DNA of 47,653 bases, from the NCBI GenBank assembly GCA_045537065.1, contig JAZSOT010000042.1:1-47653 (forward strand), in the 5' to 3' direction. Made by a program: the position numbers and the translations under genes. The notes beneath the pieces were generated by a model, which did not search any database, was not told the origin of the DNA, and saw only the letters and a program-made list of their open reading frames with translations. The stretch is from RGIG8709 sp045537065 (GTDB taxonomy: Bacteria > Bacillota > Clostridia > Monoglobales > Monoglobaceae). Positions 35,899 to 43,678 of this stretch are shown here, piece by piece (position 1 is the stretch's first letter; every line of letters starts with the position of its first letter).

Positions 35899-36093
35899 AT
35901 GAGAAAAGATATTTTTGATGAAATGGGAAGAATAATAGGTTATACAATAAAAAATGGAAATATAACAACTATTTTTGATAATATGGGAAGAGTATTGGGC
36001 AATCACAACGAGGTAACAAATAATGTGGTTAATAACATGGGAAAAATTGTAGGAAAAGGGCTTGAAATGTTAGGCGTATTAATAAAATTATAG
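35899..36093 (+). CDS. 64-aa protein with three MG(R/K)xxG repeats
   Basis: The sequence holds three spaced copies of the motif (D/N)(E/N)MG(R/K)(I/V)xG: DEMGRIIG near residue 7, DNMGRVLG near 27 and NNMGKIVG near 45. The C-terminus is hydrophobic (LEMLGVLIKL). SD TAGGAG precedes the ATG. It follows the 46-aa ORF by 16 bp in the same operon. No family recognised; the repeat pattern suggests a folded beta-hairpin repeat or a self-assembling peptide, which is speculation. Confidence 0.55.
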   Translation: MRKDIFDEMGRIIGYTIKNGNITTIFDNMGRVLGNHNEVTNNVVNNMGKIVGKGLEMLGVLIKL

Positions 36094-36201
36094 TTAATTA
36101 TGGTACTTTGGAAAAACTGAAAAAACTTGATGCAGTTATCAAATAAGTGGACAAAGTTCATAATGAATAGTAAAATTATAGTCTCAAGAAGGTGAAATAG
36201 A

Positions 36202-36699
36202 ATGAAGGAGATTATATTATCACGTATTAAAGAGAAAATAAAAAAGAGAGGAAAAATAAAAATGTTTGAAGCTACTAAGACTTTTATTGAAAAATTGGAA
36301 GAGAAAAACCTAAAATATGAATTTTATCCTTGTGATGAAAATAAAAGTTATGCATATGAAGGATTAGGGTTGAATCTATCAACGAATAATATTACAAGTG
36401 TAAATATAGAAGTATTTTTTTCAGCAGATGGATTTGATGTAGGAATAAGGTGTTTTGAATTATGTAAAACAAGTGAGGAAAAATTTGCAACTACATTAGA
36501 ACTTATTAATAAAATAAATAAACAATACTTCTATGTAAAGTTTTGTATTGATGAAGAATATAATATTATTGCTGCTGCTGACACTAATATAAAACCAGAG
36601 GATATAGATTTTGGTAGTAGATTAATAGATTTTGTTTCCGATTTTATGTCTGTGTTAGATGAGGTTTATCCGGAATTAATGAAAGAAATCTGGAAATAA
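36202..36699 (+). CDS. YbjN-domain-like protein
   Basis: A 165-aa alpha/beta protein. The order helix (TKTFIEKLEEKNLKYEFY), strands (INSVNIEVFFSADGFDVGIRCF-like) and helix resembles YbjN / type III secretion chaperone-like domains; the fit is moderate. ATG at 36202 has AAGGTG 7 nt upstream and adds a basic 20-aa N-terminus; ATG at 36262 (MFEATKTF) has GAGAGG upstream and is a plausible alternative. It is AT-rich and sits in the accessory island; role unknown. Confidence 0.6.
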   Translation: MKEIILSRIKEKIKKRGKIKMFEATKTFIEKLEEKNLKYEFYPCDENKSYAYEGLGLNLSTNNITSVNIEVFFSADGFDVGIRCFELCKTSEEKFATTLELINKINKQYFYVKFCIDEEYNIIAAADTNIKPEDIDFGSRLIDFVSDFMSVLDEVYPELMKEIWK

Positions 36700-36730
36700 A
36701 TACTTGATTAGGTAAATTTAGAAATAAGAG

Positions 36731-36757
36731 AAGCAAGAGGAATTTCCTCTTGCTTTT
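36731..36757. terminator. Terminator between the YbjN-like gene and cca
   Basis: AAGCAAGAGGAA/TTCCTCTTGCTT stem with a minimal loop and short T run, between convergent genes. Confidence 0.65.
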
Positions 36758-36762
36758 ACTAA

Positions 36763-38703
36763 TTATTTCTTCATAACAAATTCTGATAAATATTCCTTAT
36801 TATTTTTTTCGGGATGCGATATAACCTCATTAAGTGCTTTTTTCAAAAGCTTGCCGATTTCCTTTTCGGGAATATCGAGGGATAAAAGGTCATCGCCTTT
36901 TAAGGCTAAATCTTTCAGGGAAAAGCATTCACCGCCATTTATGATTTCATATAAAAGCTTCTGGTCCTTATTTTTCATTTCAAAAAGAAGAGAAACATTT
37001 TCTGCATCAAACCTATTAAGTAAGTGCTTGATAGCTGTTTTGTCATTTTCTATATCCTTTTCAAAATATTCCGAAAGAAATAAAACTGTTTTTTGTGCTA
37101 TGGTGCTGAATTTAAGGTCTTTTAGGATTTTCGTCCCAGTCTTTTTATCAAATAGAGTAAGAAAAATTCCAAACCTTATTTCTAAAACAGCCTTTGCACA
37201 GAAAATTTCATCTGCAATCTCTATATATCTATCGACAGAAATTTCCATAAGCTCAGGAATAAAAACTTCAAAAACTTCTCTGTATTCAATAAGAACATTT
37301 TTCACATTTTCTCCAAGGAGAATTTTGGAAAATTCGTCTCTTATCCGTTCTTTAGAGATGTTTTTAAGAAGATTTTTATTTTTTTGGATACTTTTTCTTG
37401 TTGACTTTTCAATTTCAAAACCAAGATAAGAAGAAAATCGAATTGCCCTTAAAATTCTGAGAGCATCTTCCCTGAATCTGTCATCGGCATTTCCAATTGT
37501 TCTTATAATCTTATTTTCAATATCCTCTGTGCCTGAAAACAAATCGGTTATAAGATTATCACTTGATGAAACAAGGGCGTTTATGGTAAAGTCCCGCCTT
37601 TTAAGGTCTTCTTCAAGACTTCGTGTAAAGCTAACCGTCTCAGGAGATCGGGAATTTAAATAATCTCCGTCTGTGCGGAAAGTTGTGATTTCCATAGGCA
37701 AGCTGTCTTTAATAACAGTTATTGTGCCAAACTTTTTGCCTGTTTCTATGGTTTTGCAATCGGAGAAGATTTCAAGTATTTCTTCTGGAAGAGCAGATGT
37801 TGTTATGTCAAAATCATTTGGAGTATTACCCATGTAATAATCGCGGACAGCCCCACCCACAAGATAGGCGTCAAAGCCTTCGTGTTTCAGGCGTTCAAGA
37901 ACAAAGCTTACGGGTTTTGGAAATCTTATTATTTCAGACATTTCGTTTTCAAAAACAGGCGTAAAAATATCCCTTAAAAGATTTGTGTCAGGGGTAAAGC
38001 TATATGATTTAGCTTGACGTAGATTTTCAGGAAGACCTGCCTGAATGTTAATTGTAAATCTGTTGTATCTTTTAGTTCTTGAATATTTAATGCTTCCGTT
38101 TTGTGAAAAAATACTGTTTTTAACATAAAACATATTGTATTCGTTCATATTAAAACAGTTTGTTATATTGCTTGCTGGATTCAAAATTTTTATAAGCTGG
38201 CTGTCAAGCTTTTCTCCTGTTGCAGAAATGGATATAACCACCGAGTTATCGGAAGATAGTTTTTCCTTAACAGATATAAGTATATCCGAGCCTTCTTCCC
38301 CCGTGAAGTGTTTTATAAGAATTGATGTAAGATAATAAAAAGCATATTCAAAGTCGTGAACACTTATATAAAGAGGAAGGTTGCTCATAAGTTTTTTATT
38401 GTATATAATATGAATTTTGCTGACTCCGCAAAGAAATTCGGAAAGACTTGTTATAATGCCTCTTAAAAAGCTGTCGGAGGACACTGCCTGAAGCTCCTCC
38501 CTTTGGTTGCAGAATTCAGACAGAATAAGGTTAACAAGATGTATTCCGTTAAGATTTTCGTTACATATAAGATTGCTTGTCATAAGCCCCTCGGGGGAAA
38601 GCTTTTCGTTTCTTTGAATTTGTCTTATATTATTGGTGGAAAAATGAATTTGTTCTTTAAGCTCTTTAAGAACTATTTTTAATTCGTGTATTTTATTATC
38701 CAT
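36763..38703 (-). CDS. cca: CCA tRNA nucleotidyltransferase fused to an N-terminal histidine-kinase-like domain
   Basis: A 646-aa protein, about 200 residues longer than usual. Residues 255-646 are a class II CCA-adding enzyme that matures tRNA 3' ends: LVGGAVRD (281-288), catalytic DFD (297-299), RRDFTINAL (369-377), EDALRILRAIRF (412-423). Residues 1-222 resemble a histidine kinase core: a helical dimerisation-like part (His20), DFEYAFYYLTSILIKHF in the N-box position (117-133), VVISISATG, and YVKNSIFSQNGSIKYS...FTINI at the G2/end strand. The N-box Asn and DxGxG are missing, so kinase activity is unlikely. GAGGTC precedes ATG 38703; no SD precedes the internal Met255. Nine bp after ruvC. 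Confidence 0.88.
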   Translation of the reverse strand: MDNKIHELKIVLKELKEQIHFSTNNIRQIQRNEKLSPEGLMTSNLICNENLNGIHLVNLILSEFCNQREELQAVSSDSFLRGIITSLSEFLCGVSKIHIIYNKKLMSNLPLYISVHDFEYAFYYLTSILIKHFTGEEGSDILISVKEKLSSDNSVVISISATGEKLDSQLIKILNPASNITNCFNMNEYNMFYVKNSIFSQNGSIKYSRTKRYNRFTINIQAGLPENLRQAKSYSFTPDTNLLRDIFTPVFENEMSEIIRFPKPVSFVLERLKHEGFDAYLVGGAVRDYYMGNTPNDFDITTSALPEEILEIFSDCKTIETGKKFGTITVIKDSLPMEITTFRTDGDYLNSRSPETVSFTRSLEEDLKRRDFTINALVSSSDNLITDLFSGTEDIENKIIRTIGNADDRFREDALRILRAIRFSSYLGFEIEKSTRKSIQKNKNLLKNISKERIRDEFSKILLGENVKNVLIEYREVFEVFIPELMEISVDRYIEIADEIFCAKAVLEIRFGIFLTLFDKKTGTKILKDLKFSTIAQKTVLFLSEYFEKDIENDKTAIKHLLNRFDAENVSLLFEMKNKDQKLLYEIINGGECFSLKDLALKGDDLLSLDIPEKEIGKLLKKALNEVISHPEKNNKEYLSEFVMKK

Positions 38704-38712
38704 AAAAAGACC

Positions 38713-39201
38713 TCATCTTAGAAAGTTATTCATTTTATTGCTGTGTGCGTGGCAAACTGCAATTGCAAGGGCATCAGCAGTGTCATCAGGCTTTGGAATT
38801 TTTTCAAGTCCAAGAAGCATTTTAACCATCTGCTGGACCTGCACTTTCTCTGCTCTTCCGTATCCCACAGTTGCCTGCTTAACCTGAAGAGGGGTGTATT
38901 CAAAAATGGGGATATTTTTATTTAAGGCAGAAAGAAGCAAAACACCTCTTGCTTGTGCAACGTTTATTGCGGTTTTCTGGTTGCTGTTAAAAAAAAGCTC
39001 CTCTATAGCCATTGCATCAGGCTTTGTGCGGTCAATTATTTGGGAAAGCTCATCGTGAATTTTTTTGAAACGAAGAAACATATCCTCCTTTGAATCTGTT
39101 GTAATTGCTCCGTATTCAAGTGCCTTGAATTTATTTCCGTCATAACTTATTATTCCGTATCCCACAATAGCAAATCCGGGGTCTATACCTAAAATTATCA
39201 C
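38713..39201 (-). CDS. ruvC: Crossover junction endodeoxyribonuclease RuvC
   Basis: A 162-aa Holliday-junction resolvase. Catalytic acidic residues in GIDPG (Asp7), IEELFF (Glu near 67), and DDTADALAIAVCH (Asp near 140). It starts at GTG (39201-39199) with GAGAGAGGGA upstream. ruvA and ruvB are not adjacent. It leads the ruvC-cca minus-strand pair and diverges from argG. Confidence 0.94.
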   Translation of the reverse strand: MIILGIDPGFAIVGYGIISYDGNKFKALEYGAITTDSKEDMFLRFKKIHDELSQIIDRTKPDAMAIEELFFNSNQKTAINVAQARGVLLLSALNKNIPIFEYTPLQVKQATVGYGRAEKVQVQQMVKMLLGLEKIPKPDDTADALAIAVCHAHSNKMNNFLR

Positions 39202-39237
39202 ACAAAATCCCTCTCTCTGTGAATAGTTTTATATAAA

Positions 39238-39272
39238 ATGTATAAAAATACAAAAATTATGTATATTTTTGC
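39238..39272. promoter_or_regulatory. Possible ArgR/AhrC-type ARG boxes upstream of argG
   Basis: ATGTATAAAAATACAA (39238-39253) closely resembles the AhrC ARG box (ATGAATAAAAATTCAA), and ATGTATATTTTTGC follows about 20 bp later. They sit just upstream of the argG promoter, as expected for arginine repression. Consensus comparison from memory; binding is untested. Confidence 0.4.
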
Positions 39273-39281
39273 AAAAAGTAC

Positions 39282-39310
39282 TTGCAAAAAAGTGATAATA
39301 GTATTATAAT
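39282..39310 (+). promoter_or_regulatory. Sigma-A promoter of argG
   Basis: TTGCAA (39282-39287), 17-nt spacer, TATAAT (39305-39310), 58 bp before the start. Confidence 0.7.
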
Positions 39311-39368
39311 ACAAAAAGAATATAAAAACAAGAAAAAATTTCAACTTGTGTTTATGGAGGTACATAAA

Positions 39369-40583
39369 ATGAAAGAAAAGGTTGTTCTTGCGTATTCAGG
39401 CGGTCTGGATACATCAATAATTATTAACTGGTTAATTGAAAATTACGGTTATGAAGTAATTGCGGTTTGCGGAGATGTTGGTCAGGGAAAAGAAACTGAC
39501 GGTCTTGAAGAAAGAGCAAAAAAAAGCGGTGCTTCAAAATGTTATATAGAAGATTTAAGAGAGGAATATGTTCGTGATTATATATTCCCAACAGTAAAAG
39601 CGGGAGCGGAATACGAGGGAAAATATCTTCTCGGAACGTCACACGCCCGTCCTATTATTGCAAAAAGACTTGTTGAAATCGCAAAAAAAGAGGGTGCGGT
39701 TGCAATATGCCACGGTGCAACAGGAAAAGGAAATGACCAGGTTCGTTTTGAACTTACAATCAAGGCTTTAGCACCTGAAATGAAAATTATTGCTCCGTGG
39801 AGAATTTGGGATATCAAATCACGTGAAGATGCAATTGATTATGCAAATGCTCATGGTATTGAGATTCCTGTAACCAAAAAGGATTTGTATTCAAGAGACA
39901 GAAACGTATGGCACATAAGCCATGAGGGAATGGACCTTGAAGACCCTGCAAATATGCCAAAATATGATGAACTTTTAAAACTTACAGTTCCTCCTATGAA
40001 GGCACCTGATAAGCCAACATATGTTAAGATAACATTTGAAAAGGGTGTTCCTGTTAAAATTGATGATGTAGAATATTCACCGCTTAAGCTCGTTGAAAAG
40101 CTTAATGAAATAGGCGGAGCAAACGGAATAGGTATTGCAGATATCGTTGAAGACAGACTTGTTGGCATGAAATCAAGAGGTGTTTATGAAACCCCGGGCG
40201 GAACAATTCTTTATGCCGCTCACAAAGAGCTTGAATACCTCTGCCTTGACAGACAGACTCAGGAATTTAAGCGTCATGTTGCAATTAAATTTGCACAGCT
40301 TGTTTATGATGGAAACTGGTTCACACCTCTTCGCGTGGCACTTTCTGCTTTTGTTGACAGCACTCAGGAAACAGTATCTGGTGATGTTAAGCTTATGCTC
40401 TACAGAGGAAGCATAACACCTGCAGGTGCAACATCAAAGTATTCACTTTATAATGAAGATATTGCAAGCTTTGGCGACAGTAAGGAATTATACAGCCACA
40501 AGGATGCAGAAGGCTTTATTAACCTCTTCGGTCTTCCTCTAAAAGTTAATGCTATGATGAAGCAGAAGAACGGCGAACAGTAA
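39369..40583 (+). CDS. argG: Argininosuccinate synthase
   Basis: A 404-aa ATP-dependent ligase joining citrulline and aspartate. Marks: ATP-binding LAYSGGLDTSI at the N-terminus, GKGNDQVRFELT near 115 and SPLKLVEKLNEIGG. ATG at 39369 follows SD GGAGGT; the longer frame from 39282 includes promoter DNA and is rejected. It is followed by its own terminator, with argH downstream as a separate unit. Confidence 0.96.
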   Translation: MKEKVVLAYSGGLDTSIIINWLIENYGYEVIAVCGDVGQGKETDGLEERAKKSGASKCYIEDLREEYVRDYIFPTVKAGAEYEGKYLLGTSHARPIIAKRLVEIAKKEGAVAICHGATGKGNDQVRFELTIKALAPEMKIIAPWRIWDIKSREDAIDYANAHGIEIPVTKKDLYSRDRNVWHISHEGMDLEDPANMPKYDELLKLTVPPMKAPDKPTYVKITFEKGVPVKIDDVEYSPLKLVEKLNEIGGANGIGIADIVEDRLVGMKSRGVYETPGGTILYAAHKELEYLCLDRQTQEFKRHVAIKFAQLVYDGNWFTPLRVALSAFVDSTQETVSGDVKLMLYRGSITPAGATSKYSLYNEDIASFGDSKELYSHKDAEGFINLFGLPLKVNAMMKQKNGEQ

Positions 40584-40595
40584 TATTAAATAATG

Positions 40596-40641
40596 AAAAA
40601 GGAGCTGTTTAAAATCATAAATTTTTTACAGCTCCTTTTTA
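40596..40641 (+). terminator. Terminator of argG
   Basis: AAAAAGGAGCTGT/ACAGCTCCTTTTT, a 13-bp stem with a 19-nt loop and T run. Confidence 0.75.
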
Positions 40642-40666
40642 GGGGATAGGTAAAATTGATTTGGAA

Positions 40667-40737
40667 CACACAAACTGAGCCCGTAGGGGATACCCGAAGG
40701 TGTACATGAGTACACCGAGAGGCGAAGTTTGTGCGTA
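40667..40737. repeat. Structured intergenic repeat (GAGCCCGTAGGGG type)
   Basis: Outer arms CACAAACT (40669-40676) and AGTTTGTG (40726-40733) enclose a central hairpin GGTGTAC-atga-GTACACC (40699-40716) and a smaller CCC/GGG dyad. No ORF runs through it. It lies after the argG terminator and before the argH leader, a typical place for a dispersed intergenic repeat. Confidence 0.6.
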
Positions 40738-40770
40738 GCAAAAAGACTTTAAAGTAAAGAAAAATTGCAG

Positions 40771-40801
40771 TTGTGCGATTTTTCAACATTTTATTTATAA
40801 T
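40771..40801 (+). promoter_or_regulatory. Weak candidate promoter of argH
   Basis: TTGTGC (40771-40776), 19-nt spacer, TATAAT (40796-40801). The -10 is perfect but the -35 and spacing are poor. A 10-bp palindrome AGTCCGGACT lies in the leader near 40848. Confidence 0.35.
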
Positions 40802-40896
40802 GAAAGTATCTTGTGAAAACATATTCTTTGATTTTTCCGTCTTTTTGCAGTCCGGACTATTTTAACATTCCCTTATATAGGAAAGGCGGATATAAT

Positions 40897-42273
40897 ATGA
40901 AACTTTGGGGAGGAAGATTTTCAAAGGCAACAGATAGTTTGGTTGATGATTTCAATTCTTCAATTCGTTTTGACAAAAGAATGTATAGTCAGGATATAGA
41001 CGGGTCAGTTGCTCATGCGAAAATGCTTGGAAAACAAGGGATTATTCCAAAGGAAGATTCCGAGCTTATAGTTAAAACCCTTAAGGAAATAAAGAATGAT
41101 ATCGAAAATGATAAGGTTGAATTTTCTATTGATGCCGAAGATATTCATATGAATATAGAAACTATTCTGATTTCAAGAATAGGTGATGTGGGCAAAAGGC
41201 TCCACACGGGAAGAAGCAGAAACGACCAGGTTGCCCTTGATAACAGACTTTATTTAAGAGACGAGGGAGACGAGCTTTTTGAAATGCTCAAAAACCTTGA
41301 AAATGTTATTTTAAAGCTGGCAGAAGAAAATATTGATGTTATTATGCCTGGCTACACCCATCTTCAAAAGGCTCAGCCTATAACCTTTGCTCATCATATA
41401 ATGGCTTATTATGAAATGTTTTCAAGGGATATAAAAAGGCTTTCCGACTGGAGATGCAGAATGAATGTTATGCCTCTCGGAAGCGGAGCATTGGCGGGCA
41501 CAACATATGACCTTGACAGAGAATTTGTTGCAAAGGAGCTTGGGTTTAGCAGTATAACACAGAACAGTATAGACGGTGTTTCGGACAGAGACTTTATAAT
41601 CGAGCTTGCTTTTGTTCTTTCTATGATAATGATGCACCTCTCCCGTTTTTCGGAAGAAATTATTCTCTGGAGCACCAATGAATTTAGCTTTATCGAGCTT
41701 GACGATGCGTACAGCACAGGCTCAAGCATAATGCCACAGAAGAAAAATCCTGATGTTGCAGAGCTTGCAAGAGGAAAGTCGGGAAGAGTTTTTGGCTCAT
41801 TAATGGGACTTTTAACTGTTATGAAAGGTCTGCCCCTTGCGTATAACAAGGATATGCAGGAGGATAAGGAACAGATTTTTGATGCAGTTGACACGGTTAA
41901 AATGTGTCTTCCTGTTTTTACAAATATGATTGACACTATGAAGCTTAAAAAAGATAATATGTCAAAGGGTGCAAAGGGCGGTTTCACCAATGCAACAGAT
42001 GTGGCAGATTATCTTGTAAAAGGTGGACTTCCATTCAGGGATGCTCATGCGGTTGTTGGGAAAATGGTTGCATATTGCATTGAAAAGGACTGTGTAATAG
42101 AGGCTTTGAGCATTGATGAATTTAAAGATTTTTCACCTCTTTTCAAAGAGGATATATATGATGCAATAAGCCTTGAAACCTGTGTGAATTTAAGAAAATT
42201 AACAGGCGGTCCTGCATTTGATACTATGAAAAAGGCAATAGAAAAAGCTAAGAATGAAATGGAAAGAATATAA
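40897..42273 (+). CDS. argH: Argininosuccinate lyase
   Basis: A 458-aa fumarase/aspartase-superfamily enzyme releasing arginine and fumarate. Marks: MKLWGGRFSKATD, HTGRSRNDQVALD near 108, MPGYTHLQKAQP, and the signature GSSIMPQKKNPDVAEL near 275. ATG at 40897 has AAAGGCGG upstream; the earlier in-frame ATG at 40813 falls in leader DNA. Together with argG it completes citrulline-to-arginine conversion. Confidence 0.96.
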   Translation: MKLWGGRFSKATDSLVDDFNSSIRFDKRMYSQDIDGSVAHAKMLGKQGIIPKEDSELIVKTLKEIKNDIENDKVEFSIDAEDIHMNIETILISRIGDVGKRLHTGRSRNDQVALDNRLYLRDEGDELFEMLKNLENVILKLAEENIDVIMPGYTHLQKAQPITFAHHIMAYYEMFSRDIKRLSDWRCRMNVMPLGSGALAGTTYDLDREFVAKELGFSSITQNSIDGVSDRDFIIELAFVLSMIMMHLSRFSEEIILWSTNEFSFIELDDAYSTGSSIMPQKKNPDVAELARGKSGRVFGSLMGLLTVMKGLPLAYNKDMQEDKEQIFDAVDTVKMCLPVFTNMIDTMKLKKDNMSKGAKGGFTNATDVADYLVKGGLPFRDAHAVVGKMVAYCIEKDCVIEALSIDEFKDFSPLFKEDIYDAISLETCVNLRKLTGGPAFDTMKKAIEKAKNEMERI

Positions 42274-42309
42274 CCAAAAAATGGTTGCCGTCAGGCAACC
42301 ATTTTTTGG
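42274..42309. terminator. Terminator of argH
   Basis: CCAAAAAATGGTTGCC/GGCAACCATTTTTTGG, a 16-bp stem with loop GTCA. Confidence 0.85.
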
Positions 42310-42364
42310 TTGAGAAAAAATCAAATGCACAAATCATCCATTTGTGTTATTAGATTCCCCTTTT

Positions 42365-42790
42365 TTATTTTTCATCTTTGAAATAGTCGATAATGTTGTG
42401 CTTTGTAAAGTGCAAAGTAGGATAAGTTCCATCGAATAGATTTTTGTAATCCATTTCTACAGTGATAGATAACTTATCTTTTCCATAAACAACACTTCCG
42501 CCAAATAAACAGTATTCCATTGCCTCACTGGATGAATAGTTTACATTTTCTATATATTCATATATCCAAATACCTGGTCCGTAATCTTCCCTGTGTATAA
42601 TGCTATATTCATTTTCTCCTATGCATATTTTCCCTCTGTATTCACCTTTATCTCCCCAATATAGTTCAAAATAAGGTTCCTCACATATCCAAACCTCGCT
42701 GTCATTATCTATAGGTCTGTCTTTTACTTGATATACGCAACCTGATAGTATAAAAATAATTGATAGAATAAGAAATACTGCTTTTTTCAT
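42365..42790 (-). CDS. Putative lipoprotein, 141 aa
   Basis: An N-terminal signal MKKAVFLILSIIFILSGC with lipobox LSGC (Cys18) marks it for lipidation and LspA processing. The mature part is acidic and rich in aromatic residues (IWIYEYIENVNYSS). No family recognised. SD AGGAG before the ATG. It is the first of several minus-strand accessory genes after the arginine genes. Confidence 0.7.
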   Translation of the reverse strand: MKKAVFLILSIIFILSGCVYQVKDRPIDNDSEVWICEEPYFELYWGDKGEYRGKICIGENEYSIIHREDYGPGIWIYEYIENVNYSSSEAMEYCLFGGSVVYGKDKLSITVEMDYKNLFDGTYPTLHFTKHNIIDYFKDEK

Positions 42791-42791
42791 T

Positions 42792-42974
42792 TCACCTACT
42801 CCTTTGTATACAATGTATTAATAGAGGGACATTCCTGCTGTTTGTTAATTTTTTCCACAAGTTAGTTGCTTTTAAAGAACTTTCTCCGTCATAATTCAGA
42901 AGTTCATATTCGTCTTCTGCTTTCCTTACGGACACAGTATGCAGGGCATCTGTTATATCTCTACGATTCCAGAA
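42792..42974 (-). pseudogene. Possible gene remnant, 60 codons without a start
   Basis: An open frame without a start codon on the minus strand reads FWNRRDITDALHTV... then ends in LIHCIQRSR. Its composition looks protein-like and it stops just before the lipoprotein gene. Upstream it runs into a stop and then the repeat array. It may be the 3' end of a gene destroyed by repeat insertion; no family recognised. Confidence 0.3.
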
Positions 42975-43024
42975 TCAGCACAGCGATACGGTTCTATTGT
43001 GCGAATTAAACAACACAGCATCTC

Positions 43025-43100
43025 CGTCCCCTTGTGTTCCACCGTACCCTTGTGTTCCCGTCCCCTTGTGTTCCAGTATCCGTTCCCTTGTGTTCCAAAC
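43025..43100. repeat. REP-like array of CCCTTGTGTTCC
   Basis: Four copies of CCCTTGTGTTCC (GGAACACAAGGG on the other strand) start at 43029, 43047, 43063 and 43085 with irregular spacing. An AACACA/TGTGTT hairpin spans the first copy, and a GCACA/TGTGC dyad precedes it. The unit resembles REP elements of Bacillota that carry GGAACACAAGGGGACGG and are linked to Y1 (RAYT) transposases; no such transposase gene is in the window. Confidence 0.6.
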
Positions 43101-43113
43101 TGAGCACAAACTG

Positions 43114-43665
43114 TTATTGTTCATAATATCCACATCCGGTGATAACAATATGGGGTTTTTCGCTATTGCCAATTTCAAAAAATCTCCAGCATTCTTCATC
43201 TTCATTTGTATCTATAAACACTTCGATACAAAAATCATTTGATAAAATTATTTTTAAATCACCGATTTCATTTATGATAACATCTTGCACTGACAAATCA
43301 ATATCACGAAGAAAATTCTTTTGTTCATCAAACTTATTATTTCCCGCTATATCCCACTCAAAATTATCCTCATCAAAATCGTCTTTTTGCATTTGTGAAT
43401 TTGGTCTAAACATATCATCCTTTGATAATATAATCTTTCCTTGATGTGTTATTCGGAAAAAACCATCAATATGAACTGCATATTTGGGAGCCACAGTTTC
43501 TTGTAAATTCAAATTACTACTTTGTGCTTTATAAGCAACTTTGGACTTTGAATTTTCACCAAATCCAAGACTAGCCATAGCGCCTCCCCGCGATATTTGG
43601 CAAAAACTTTCTCCTATTAAATTACATGTTGCTATAATTGTTTTATTAACTTCTCTTTTATTCAT
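43114..43665 (-). CDS. Putative immunity-like protein paired with the upstream toxin-like gene
   Basis: A 183-aa acidic cytosolic protein without signal or membrane segments; no family recognised. It begins 13 bp after the stop of the toxin-like gene on the same strand with an AGGAAGGA SD. A toxin gene followed at once by a small acidic gene is the standard polymorphic-toxin/immunity arrangement, so the immunity role is inferred from position and charge only. Confidence 0.5.
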   Translation of the reverse strand: MNKREVNKTIIATCNLIGESFCQISRGGAMASLGFGENSKSKVAYKAQSSNLNLQETVAPKYAVHIDGFFRITHQGKIILSKDDMFRPNSQMQKDDFDEDNFEWDIAGNNKFDEQKNFLRDIDLSVQDVIINEIGDLKIILSNDFCIEVFIDTNEDEECWRFFEIGNSEKPHIVITGCGYYEQ

Positions 43666-43678
43666 AATCGTTTCCTTC

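Noticed and set aside
36094..36201. Short coding-like tail YGTLEKLKKLDAVIK before a stop
   Set aside because: Only about 24 codons, no start or SD; it could be a remnant, but it cannot be distinguished from chance.
37939..38703. Separate gene for the N-terminal part of the CCA enzyme
   Set aside because: There is no stop codon between the parts and no SD before Met255, so one continuous gene is the simpler reading.
39282..39368. Upstream extension of ArgG
   Set aside because: It covers the -35/-10 promoter elements and lacks an SD; the ATG at 39369 has GGAGGT.
43025..43100. CRISPR array
   Set aside because: Units are 12 bp, spacing is irregular (16-22 bp), and there are no spacers of uniform length or cas genes.
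42975..43242. Open frames across the GGAACACAAGGG units on both strands
   Set aside because: They are translations of the repeat units and the end of the immunity-like gene, with no start signal.
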